A DNA stretch of 64,000 nucleotides from Strigamia acuminata (lineage: Eukaryota > Arthropoda > Chilopoda > Geophilomorpha > Linotaeniidae). Positions 52,445 to 61,800 of this stretch are shown piece after piece; position 1 is the first letter of the stretch, and every line of letters starts with the position of its first letter. Where the stretch lies: NCBI GenBank assembly GCA_949358305.1, contig OX442314.1:15617060-15681059 (forward strand), given 5' to 3'. The notes beneath the pieces are model-generated. The model did no database searches. It worked only from the letters and a program-made list of their open reading frames with translations, and was not told the DNA's origin. The position numbers and the translations under genes were made by a program.

Positions 52445-52974
52445 TTTACGAAATGTAAATGAACTTCACGATGGGTGATGAATTGTAAAACAGCAAAAGC
52501 GACGGTCGAAATAAAACTTAACAACTTTTAATTTTACTTGAGTTGAAAAATGACATTCTTTTTCACAAGTGACGCGTGGTCAGCGAGTTGAGGGTGGAAT
52601 GTGTGTTACATAGAAAAAACGGGGTCTACATCCGGTCAACAAGGGCCGAAAGATACCCAATTTACATAAAAGAGGGCTCTCGAAAAGACCCTCGAGCGAT
52701 TTATATAACACAAAAAGAACACAGACAATTTAATGCAATAACACAACTGAAAAGTCAGCAAAAACCATGATGAAACACAATTAAACACGATAATACACAA
52801 TAAAGCACAATGAATGAAAAAGAACACAAAACACAAAACAAAACACAAAACACTTAATTGTAATAAACACAAATCAATCACTAAATTCAATCGATAATTA
52901 AACTAAGACAAAATTACTAAAATCAAATACATGAATAAACATTAAAAACAAATTAAATCAGTCTAGATTTTACA
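52445..52974 (-). repeat. 3' LTR of BEL element 2
   Basis: Second copy of the 530-bp LTR. Immediately before it on the coding strand is a run of ten C (plus-strand G at 52,977-52,986), not the purine tract expected at this spot. Confidence 0.94.
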
Positions 52975-52993
52975 TTGGGGGGGGGGAATTCAA

Positions 52994-53494
52994 TTAGTCT
53001 GAAGCCTCTAAAGAACACAGTCTTTGTACTGGGCGTCTCAAAGTTTTTCCTTCGGGCAAAGTCAATTCACAAGAGCGTATTTTTTCGTCCCGTCCGATAA
53101 AGGTATTTGAAACTCTTGCCATTTTCCATGACATTCGAGGCTGACCTTGTTCTTGTATGAGAACCAAATCCCCAATTTGAACTTCTTTTGAGGTTCGTAC
53201 ACGACGGAATTCACGAAGCTCGACAAGGTACTCGTGCGTCCAACGACGCCAAAGCAAATTAATCAAACGTTGACGCAGCTTCCATCGCTTCACGAGCTCG
53301 GGTCGAAATGAATTGTCGACACGACTTTCTGGACTGTAGACGTCTGGAAGCGTGATGAGACGTCCTCCGGTCAAAAAATGAGAAGGCGTCAGCGGTTCTT
53401 GCTCCAACGGATCGTCCGTAACGTAAGTGATTGGTCTCGAATTAACCGCAGCTTCGACCTCTGTCAAAACGGTCGACAGTTCTTCAAAGTCCAA
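52994..53494 (-). pseudogene. Integrase C-terminal part of BEL element 2, out of frame
   Basis: 166 codons beginning DFEELSTVLTEVEAAVNSRP and including PLTPSHFLTGGR and RRPVQRLCSLEAS, colinear with the last part of element 1 Gag-Pol (integrase tail and DUF5641-like region). It overlaps the upstream frame by 11 bases in another phase. On its own it lacks the catalytic core. Confidence 0.9.
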
Positions 53495-56400
53495 CGATGA
53501 TCGAGCAAGGACTTTTTTTTAAGCTCAGTTTAACAGTTTTGACCAGTCGCTCCCAAAATCCGCCCCACCACGGAGCCAATTCGACGATAAATTTCCACTG
53601 TATTTTTTGCTTTGACAAGAACCCCTGGAACAGCTCGTGCGAGAAGCTGTTGATGAATAAAGACAAGTCTTTTTCGGCTCGCTTAAAGGTTTTAGCATTG
53701 TCTGAGTAGACAATGCCAGGGACTCCTCTTCTTGCAATAAGTCGTTTAAATGCGAGAATGAATTTCTCCGTAGTGAGATCAGATACAAGTTCTAAATGAA
53801 CAGCTCGCACCACGGCACAAGTGAACAGAGCGATGTAAGTCTTTTTTCCGTTTTTAGTGTATAGTGGTCCGGCGAAGTCTATGCCAATAATTTGAAATGG
53901 CTCCGCACGATTCACTCTGTCCGCAGGTAGCAAACCGACCGTTTGAGTCATCAATTTTGCGTTCACTCTTCGACAAGTCACGCATCGGGAAATCAATGTC
54001 TTGATGAATTTTCTTCCTTTTTTAACCCAGTATTTCGCTCTAAATTCTGACAGAGTGTTGCCTAGTCCTCCATGTAAAGTTCTATGATGACAATCTTCGA
54101 CTATTAATTTTACAGCCGGTGAATTTGAATCCAAAACGATGGGGCTCACAAAATTTTCTATTCCCGTGTTAAAACGTATTCTCGAGTCGATTCGTATAAT
54201 TTCATTCTGGTCGAGAACTACGGCTACGCTTGCTAGGGGTGAATCGCTTTTCAGTTTCGTTGAATTTTTCAAGCTATATATTTCCTCCGAAAATCTCTGT
54301 TTTTGTATACTGCGCAACCAATAAATTTCGGCTGTTTCTAACTCTTCCGTCTTTAACGGTCCGATGACTGTTTCGATTTTTCTTGAATTGTGGCAAAATC
54401 TCAAAATCCAGGCGGTGATTCGTTTGACTTTGGTCCAACTGCTGTACTTTTCAATATCGAAAATCGCCTCTTCACTTGATCGAGTCACATTTACGCGAGT
54501 ATCTATTTCTTCAATTTCTTCTTCAAAGTTGGACTCTGTTTCTTCGTCGAATTTTTGTGGCCAATGTGTCTCGTCCTTTTTCAGCCACTCAGGGCCGCTC
54601 CACCATTCGATGTCTTGAACCAATTTGTCGGCCTCCATTCCTCGGGTTAACTTATCCGCTGGATTGACCTTCCCCGGGCAATGACGCCAACAGTCGACCT
54701 CGGTGTTCGTGCGGATTTCGCGGACTCGGTTCGAGACGAATGGATTTGACTTCTTCTGTTGCTCGCGAATCCAGAAATATGTAATGGACGAATCGGTCCA
54801 GTAGAAAACACGCTGAATTTCTAACTTCTTGAGTTTCACGGCAACTCGCGACAGCAGCAATGCGCCCATCAATTCGAGTTTGGGCAGCGTTAAAGACTTC
54901 AGTGGTGCAACGCGCGACTTCGACATACAGAGTGTGACTTCTACGGATGTTTCATTTTTTGTTCGAATGTAGACCACGACTCCATATGCTTTGGGGCTTG
55001 CGTCGCAAAACAAATGCAATTCACGATCTGGATTTGATTGTTGTCCAGCGCTGTAATGTCGAGGAACGGCAATTTTTCTTAGCAATACGACTTGTTGTCG
55101 CCAACTTGACCATTGTTTTGAAATGTCGGGGGGCAATGGCGAATCCCAACCTATATTTCGAGTCCATAATTCCTGGAACATCAGTTTGCCGACAATTACA
55201 AATGGTGTCGCAAATCCTAATGGATCGTAAATCCTTGCCACGGACTGAACGATCAAACGTTTTGATTCCTTGAGTTGATCTTGTGCGTCAGCCCATTCGC
55301 CTATTTCGAGCAGGAGGTGGTCGGTTATAAAGTTCCAGATCAGTCCCAACACGGACGTCGAGTGTTTGTCGGCGTCGACCAGATTTGCGTCCGACGGAAT
55401 TTCTCTCGCAAAAAGTTCTCGCAAGCTTTGTGAGTTCGAATGCCATTTGCGTAGGGGCATGTGCGCTTCCATCATCAATTTGCGAGCTTCGTGGAATATT
55501 TTTTCCACCTCCCCTTCGGATTTGGCGCAACCGAGCAAGTCGTCGACGTAAAATTTATCTTTGATTTGAGCAACTGTTTCTTCATATTTTTCACGCATGT
55601 TGTCGAGATGTAGTTGAATTGAGTCGTTTAAAAGGTAGGGACTTGATTTGACTCCGAATACTACTCTTTTCTGTCGCATAACTCTGGGCTTCACAAACTG
55701 CTGACCGTCCCATTCTTCCGGTGTCCAAAGGAAACGAACGAAATCCCGATCTGCCATTCTCAGCAATAGCTGTAAAAACGCCTTTTCTATGTCCGAAAGA
55801 TAAGCAAATGGTTCTTTTCGAAACAAAATCAGCAATATAAGTATTTCTGGCAGCAAATTAGGACCGCTGTCCAGGCAATCGTTCAGTGAAAGTTCATTTT
55901 TTCCTTTAGCTGAGGCATCGAAAACGATCCGAATCTTTGTCGTGACGCGATCTTCTTTAATAACGGCTCGGTGTGGCATGTAGTACGAATTTTCATGTTG
56001 CGGTTCATTAACTTCTTCGATTATTCCATCACGTATTTGATCGTCGAAAATTTGTTTGTAGGCGGCGTAGAATCCTGGATTTTTCTTAAATTTTCTTACT
56101 AGATTCCAAAAACGTTTCTCAGCTATTTCATAATTATTGTGAAGTTTTTTCGGTTCGACCAACCACGGCAATGCGACGACGTATCTTCCTTCTTCTCTCG
56201 TCACTTGTTCGCGAAAACGAAGTGCGCAGGAATTTCGATCGGTCAATGTTTCGTCTTCACTCTCGTGGCGAATGCCGATGGACTCGAGCTCCCAGAATTT
56301 TTTCAGACTCTCGTCCAGTTGCTCCTCGAGACGGACGCTGCACACGCGGGTGACTAGTGTGGACATTGTCGTGACGTTTATCGATGACCCCATCAAAGTC

Positions 56401-58184
56401 CAGCCAAATAACGTCTCCACAGCAACCAGATTTTCCTCAATTTTTCGAACGCATCCGGTCAGTATCTTCGCGATACAATCAACGCCTAAAAGTATAAAAA
56501 TGTCAAAATTAGTTTCGTTTTCTGAATTTATCACGATTTTGTTGCGTTCGAGGGCGGCTCGCAAGCCAGCCTGCAACTCAGTATGAATGGGTTTTGTAAT
56601 CCACGGCGTCTCGAGTGCCGTAACAGAGAGCGATTTATTTTTGTCGCCAACATTGCACAATTTAAGTTCGAATCGATTTCTTTTAGTGTTCAACGGTGTC
56701 TGATTTCCAAAAGTGTGCACGTTTAAATGTTCTTCTCCATTCGGCTTCAAATGCAAGTCTTTTGCCAAACTAGCCAGTACGAAGGAACTCTGGCTTCCCG
56801 GATCGATCAAACACTGCACGATGGACTCACGAGATTCGTTTTGAATTTTTACGAATATTGTTGCCAATGTTGCGGTTGGAGGTTGTGCGTACGCAGCGAG
56901 GTTTTCGTTTGTTGATACGAGCAAAGTGACTTTTTCTTTTGGCGTCTCAGATGGGCCTTCGCACACGAGTTGGTTGTGATGGCGTTGACACAGTTTACAC
57001 GTAACACGGAAGGTGCAGTTTCGAGACGAATGTCCTTTTTTTAAGCATTTGAAACAGCGACCTTCCTTTTTAACGAACTCTTTACGTTCGGTTGCGGTAG
57101 TCAAACACCCGTCACGCTCATGAGTCTTGTTGCAAAACATGCAATTAGTAATTGTTGTGCTCAAAACACGAGCAGACGGCACCCGATTGGGTTTTTGATT
57201 GGATTTGTCTACCTCAATTTTTTCAGGTTTGCTTTTCTCTGTTGAGCGGTGAAGATCTTGAAAGTTCTCAATTTTATTGTGGTGCACGAGTTCGTTACGC
57301 ACCATGTCCAACAAATCTTTAGCTTTGTATTTCCCGTCGGGATATTGACGTGAAAATTCCAGCGAAATTTGTCGTGGCACTAGTCCTAGAATGAGTGGAC
57401 ACGCTGTTGCGTCAATGGCATCAACATTCATATTTGCCGCATTCAGACCGCGTACGTGTGTTTCACACTCATCGTACAATTTTTGAAGAGGAATAGGATC
57501 GAGAATATCACGTACGGGTTTCATTTTCATTAGGGAGCGTAAATGTGCGCTGAGAAGAACATCTGTACGGCCAAAGCGTTCGAGCAACAATTTTTTAGCG
57601 ATCGGATAGTTTTCATTTGTTGGCGGTAATCCCTTCAACACGAGTGCTGCTTCTCCATCCAAGAGCGACTTTAAATACACCAATTTACTTTGCGCAGAAA
57701 TGTTCGTTTTGGTGTCAATTGAGATCTCAAAATTACCCCAAAAGTCAGCCCAGTCCAGCGGATCTCCTTTGAATTTAATTGTGTCGTACTTGGGCAGTCG
57801 CATGGGTGAGTCTTGTGGCACACTCGCGGTCCCGTGGTAATTATTTGTTATCGGCGGGAGTACAGGTGTGGTTGGGGGCGCGATGAAAGTAATTAGCGCC
57901 TCGTCGATTTCGACACCACAATCAATAATTTTTTCGTGATATTCAGTCTCGGATCGAGTGATTTCTTCATCTATCTCTTGTTCGTCGGTGAGCATGGCCA
58001 AGATTTTGGCGTCGAGCGATTTGAGTTCATTTGATTTTGCTTGTAGATGCACTTTTATCTTTTTTAAATCGAGTTCATTTATAGGTATACCAGCGAGAAT
58101 TGTTTTGGCCTTCGTTATAGTTGTGGTGGTCAGCCTACGGGTTACTGCACGCTGAGCCTTCAACACGGCGAGGTCGTCGGCCAT
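53484..58184 (-). CDS. BEL/Pao Gag-Pol polyprotein, element 2, truncated by frameshift (1,566 aa)
   Basis: Starts 68 nt after the primer-binding site. It has a DUF1759-like Gag, then zinc knuckles (about 350-412: CMFC, CFKC, CKLC). The protease has DPGS from D461, reverse transcriptase has YVDD at 879-882, and RNase H has FCDAS with D1061. The integrase zinc site (HHRTLH... CVTC) is followed by catalytic D1436, D1495 and E1545. Spacings of the catalytic residues (59 and 50) equal those of element 1. About 15 codons after the catalytic glutamate the frame is lost at an eight-base A run (T on the plus strand, 53,513-53,520). The remaining integrase C-terminus continues in another frame at 52,994-53,494. 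This may be a real inactivating change or a homopolymer sequencing error. Confidence 0.93.
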   Translation of the reverse strand: MADDLAVLKAQRAVTRRLTTTTITKAKTILAGIPINELDLKKIKVHLQAKSNELKSLDAKILAMLTDEQEIDEEITRSETEYHEKIIDCGVEIDEALITFIAPPTTPVLPPITNNYHGTASVPQDSPMRLPKYDTIKFKGDPLDWADFWGNFEISIDTKTNISAQSKLVYLKSLLDGEAALVLKGLPPTNENYPIAKKLLLERFGRTDVLLSAHLRSLMKMKPVRDILDPIPLQKLYDECETHVRGLNAANMNVDAIDATACPLILGLVPRQISLEFSRQYPDGKYKAKDLLDMVRNELVHHNKIENFQDLHRSTEKSKPEKIEVDKSNQKPNRVPSARVLSTTITNCMFCNKTHERDGCLTTATERKEFVKKEGRCFKCLKKGHSSRNCTFRVTCKLCQRHHNQLVCEGPSETPKEKVTLLVSTNENLAAYAQPPTATLATIFVKIQNESRESIVQCLIDPGSQSSFVLASLAKDLHLKPNGEEHLNVHTFGNQTPLNTKRNRFELKLCNVGDKNKSLSVTALETPWITKPIHTELQAGLRAALERNKIVINSENETNFDIFILLGVDCIAKILTGCVRKIEENLVAVETLFGWTLMGSSINVTTMSTLVTRVCSVRLEEQLDESLKKFWELESIGIRHESEDETLTDRNSCALRFREQVTREEGRYVVALPWLVEPKKLHNNYEIAEKRFWNLVRKFKKNPGFYAAYKQIFDDQIRDGIIEEVNEPQHENSYYMPHRAVIKEDRVTTKIRIVFDASAKGKNELSLNDCLDSGPNLLPEILILLILFRKEPFAYLSDIEKAFLQLLLRMADRDFVRFLWTPEEWDGQQFVKPRVMRQKRVVFGVKSSPYLLNDSIQLHLDNMREKYEETVAQIKDKFYVDDLLGCAKSEGEVEKIFHEARKLMMEAHMPLRKWHSNSQSLRELFAREIPSDANLVDADKHSTSVLGLIWNFITDHLLLEIGEWADAQDQLKESKRLIVQSVARIYDPLGFATPFVIVGKLMFQELWTRNIGWDSPLPPDISKQWSSWRQQVVLLRKIAVPRHYSAGQQSNPDRELHLFCDASPKAYGVVVYIRTKNETSVEVTLCMSKSRVAPLKSLTLPKLELMGALLLSRVAVKLKKLEIQRVFYWTDSSITYFWIREQQKKSNPFVSNRVREIRTNTEVDCWRHCPGKVNPADKLTRGMEADKLVQDIEWWSGPEWLKKDETHWPQKFDEETESNFEEEIEEIDTRVNVTRSSEEAIFDIEKYSSWTKVKRITAWILRFCHNSRKIETVIGPLKTEELETAEIYWLRSIQKQRFSEEIYSLKNSTKLKSDSPLASVAVVLDQNEIIRIDSRIRFNTGIENFVSPIVLDSNSPAVKLIVEDCHHRTLHGGLGNTLSEFRAKYWVKKGRKFIKTLISRCVTCRRVNAKLMTQTVGLLPADRVNRAEPFQIIGIDFAGPLYTKNGKKTYIALFTCAVVRAVHLELVSDLTTEKFILAFKRLIARRGVPGIVYSDNAKTFKRAEKDLSLFINSFSHELFQGFLSKQKIQWKFIVELAPWWGGFWERLVKTVKLSLKKSPCSIIVGL

Positions 58185-58252
58185 TGTTAAATTCGAGATG
58201 CTACTTGCAGTTTTTTCAGATTGAAGTTACGAGTTTGTTCCCTGGAAAGATG

Positions 58253-58270
58253 TCCCGGGTTTCGGCACCA
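58253..58270 (-). promoter_or_regulatory. Primer-binding site of element 2, tRNA-Phe type
   Basis: The minus strand reads TGGTGCCGAAACCCGGGA, two bases inside the 5' LTR. It is identical to the site in element 1. Confidence 0.85.
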
Positions 58271-58272
58271 AA

Positions 58273-58802
58273 TTTACGAAATGTAAATGAACTTCACGAT
58301 GGGTGATGAATTGTAAAACAGCAAAAGCGACGGTCGAAATAAAACTTAACAACTTTTAATTTTACTTGAGTTGAAAAATGACATTCTTTTTCACAAGTGA
58401 CGCGTGGTCAGCGAGTTGAGGGTGGAATGTGTGTTACATAGAAAAAACGGGGTCTACATCCGGTCAACAAGGGCCGAAAGATACCCAATTTACATAAAAG
58501 AGGGCTCTCGAAAAGACCCTCGAGCGATTTATATAACACAAAAAGAACACAGACAATTTAATGCAATAACACAACTGAAAAGTCAGCAAAAACCATGATG
58601 AAACACAATTAAACACGATAATACACAATAAAGCACAATGAATGAAAAAGAACACAAAACACAAAACAAAACACAAAACACTTAATTGTAATAAACACAA
58701 ATCAATCACTAAATTCAATCGATAATTAAACTAAGACAAAATTACTAAAATCAAATACATGAATAAACATTAAAAACAAATTAAATCAGTCTAGATTTTA
58801 CA
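58273..58802 (-). repeat. 5' LTR of BEL element 2
   Basis: On the minus strand it starts TGTAAAATCTAGACTGATTT and ends CATTTCGTAAA. Two short open frames inside it recur identically in the other LTR, as expected for a repeat. Confidence 0.94.
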
Positions 58803-58807
58803 CATAA

Positions 58808-61800
58808 ACAGCGCAAAGCTCTAAAATGTTTGCAATTGCAATGTTTTAAAATGTTCAATAATGAATGATGAATCTCTATGTCAATTGCCACTAGTTGGCC
58901 GTGTATTATTCATCACCTTTTCGCACTCGGAATGTTAGCGTGAGTACCAACTACTAAATTTGTAACATTTTCACACATTCATTATATCAGAAGCTTCCCA
59001 TTTGAAGTCCAATTACGTGTGCACACAAAAGATAGGCGGCACTATTATTTCACGCAAAAGAAAAAAAAAAATAATAATAAAATGTAAACTTATAAGTAAA
59101 TTTGACCCTGAAGTTCCTCTTTACTTTCCAAAAGCACTTTCACCATTCGACAGCAACCACGTAAATTTCGACTTCCAGTAAAGTGAGGTTGGTTGTGGTC
59201 ACCAACTCCCAAGACAAATTTACTTAGTCACGAATTTGGCAGCAAATTCGTCAACCCACTCTCAAGGCACCAAAACGTGTCTTCACCAAAACCTTTACAT
59301 AAAATAACAAAAGCAATTTTTTCTTACAAATTTAAATCAATAAAGCGCAAGAAAATATCGACATATTGATCTTTTACATAAGTTTTGTCTTGAAAAAAAA
59401 AATAAAACCGTAAAAAAAAATTAAAATATCAATTATTCACATCGTAATACAAGAACTTTATTCCTATGACACCCATGTTTTCCAAAATTCCTTCTTGTTT
59501 TATTTATATCACTCTTAGTCTAACCACGTGCGTTTTAAATTTTGTCCCTCAAAGCCATGAAATTTGGTGAGAAGACAATTTGAATTCATAGCAACACGGC
59601 CAACTTTTCAGGACTTTTAGAGTGGAATGAGGTGAAGCTGCCACGATCGACTCTACACTCTCTTTCTGCGCTCTCTAACCACAAGCATACACAGTGTTTA
59701 CAATGTGGCCAGTCAACGATGAAAAATTGGGACAAAACGACTAGCTTACCGTATTACAAAGATTATATATTACACGTACTAAATTCTTTAAAAGTCCGCA
59801 TCACATCAGTATTTCAAGGATAACTAAATGACTTGAAGGAAATAAAAATTACCGACACAAGAATTAAGTTAAGAAATAAAAGTTAATTGAGAAAGTTAGC
59901 AATAAAATAACATTAGATGGTAATTAGGAAGTCGTTTGCAAAAACGCAGTAAATGTAAATGAAAAAAAAAGTAATAAACTTTTAAACTATCTGCAGGTCG
60001 TAAAAAAACAATGCAAACCGTTAGAAAAACTGAGTGATTTTACTTTAAATAAAATTTGTAAAATAGATTTAATGAATAAATTTTAAAATAAGTTGATTTC
60101 AAAATCACATTACCATAACCTAATCAATATTCGTCAAAAACACTCCATTTTTGGCCTGCCTTTAAGAGCAATGTCAATATTTTAACAAAATTTCAATTGG
60201 ATTAGCAATAAATCCATTAAAATCACATGCACAAAGAGAAAGAAGAAGAAACAAAGCCAACATCAATAGGAAAAATGGAAATACACAAGAGAGTATAAGA
60301 CGCAATCACTCGAGATGTTTGATGAAACGAGGTGAGAGGACAATTAATTGAATAAGTCCAGAAAACATATTTAGGATATTGTTGGATTGAATAAGATCAA
60401 TATATCATGACCCGAATTGCTTGTCGGTTAGGTCGAAGAAACAAAGTTACTCACATCAGTATGATGATTAATTTTAAAGATGAATACATGGAATTTACTT
60501 ATAATTGTTCTACGCATCACACACAATCATCCCTCGCCATAAAACTAAAACAAATAGAGTCTCATTCTGAATTTTAAATGCACACTTCATCTTAAAGAAA
60601 AAACATTTCCAGAGTTTTAAGCCGTGTAAAAAGCGTCTTCAACTGGAATAATATTTTGATAGCCCAAGTCAACAAAGATGAAAAACAGAGAGTAATGAAT
60701 TTTAAGACTTTTAAAACTGTAAAAAAAAATTACTTAGTAAAGGTGGTGAGATAACGGATGTTCATGGCTTAATACGGTGTCATAGATTTGTGTCGTGATC
60801 TCAAAACTAAAATATCTGTCCAGGATTTTGCACCAAACACAAAGAATAATCTGCGAGGTGACTTTCGTAAAGAACCCAACCTTGCATTTGCACCAAGGAC
60901 TGGTGAAACCCCATTAAGAGGCAGATTGAAGATGTTCTTGTCAGACAAGAATGAGATGTAACTGACTTGTGAGATTCCCACTAGATCACCATCCAAGCAC
61001 ACTGACCACATGAAATGCTGCCTCACTTTTGGGTTCAAATAGGAAGAAGTGATCAGCAACTACTTCCCACTCTGCATTTGCTTTACATGATTTGCTTCCC
61101 CATTCAAATGACTCTTTTCGTAACAAAATAACAATTATTATCTACATACGCTTTGGCAATTTGATTGACTCTTGCCAATCACCTGACCGCTAATTTGTGC
61201 AATATTACACAGGAAACTGCTAGTTATTATTATTATTCACAGCAATTAAAATAAAATATTCAAGTTTAAATTAAAAGGAAAATTGAAAGTGGAGTTTATT
61301 AATTTCGTACTGTTTAAATCGCCAAGTATGAAGCAGTTTATGAATACATCTGATCCATTCGTATCCATTCAGTACGTGTTTTATTAAAGTACTGACCAAA
61401 CTAAATGCTACTTAATCCTGCAACACTTAACCCATGGTGTATCCTGTGATTATGCATTCAAATTCACACACGCATGATACATGCAAGGTATGCCTCATAA
61501 ACGACATTTCACAAATGAATGTGGATATGGTATTCATTCATCCCGTCGTGCGGATAATGGCACAGGTTTCAAATACACGGCCTAAAAGTTAATTTTTACT
61601 GCCCTTTAATTAAGTAATTGAATTGAATATTAAATAAATATAACTCGGCTCAATGTTGATTCAAACCAAAACTTTTAAAAAGTAAAATTAGCAGTTATAT
61701 TACGGGACACTTTAACTGCCCTCCATATGGTCTGGGATCTAATAAGTGAACTGTTAACAAGTTAATTGGAAGCGATAGTTTTAGTCTAAGAATTTATTAT

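Larger units (their letters stand above)
52445..58802 (-). mobile_element. BEL/Pao LTR retrotransposon, element 2 (complete, 6,358 bp, one frameshift)
   Basis: 530-bp LTRs at 58,273-58,802 (5', in minus orientation) and 52,445-52,974 (3') look identical as read. The target duplication CATAA lies at 52,440-52,444 and 58,803-58,807. It has the same tRNA-Phe-type primer-binding site as element 1 but unrelated LTR sequence beyond the shared TGTAAAA start. It lies in sense orientation with Dscam, in the intron upstream of Ig2. Gag-pol is split near its 3' end by a frameshift. No env-like frame is present. Confidence 0.95.

Noticed and set aside
52576-52890. Short open frames inside the element 2 LTR, repeated at 58,404-58,718
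   Set aside because: Identical in both LTRs by repeat identity; no coding signature.
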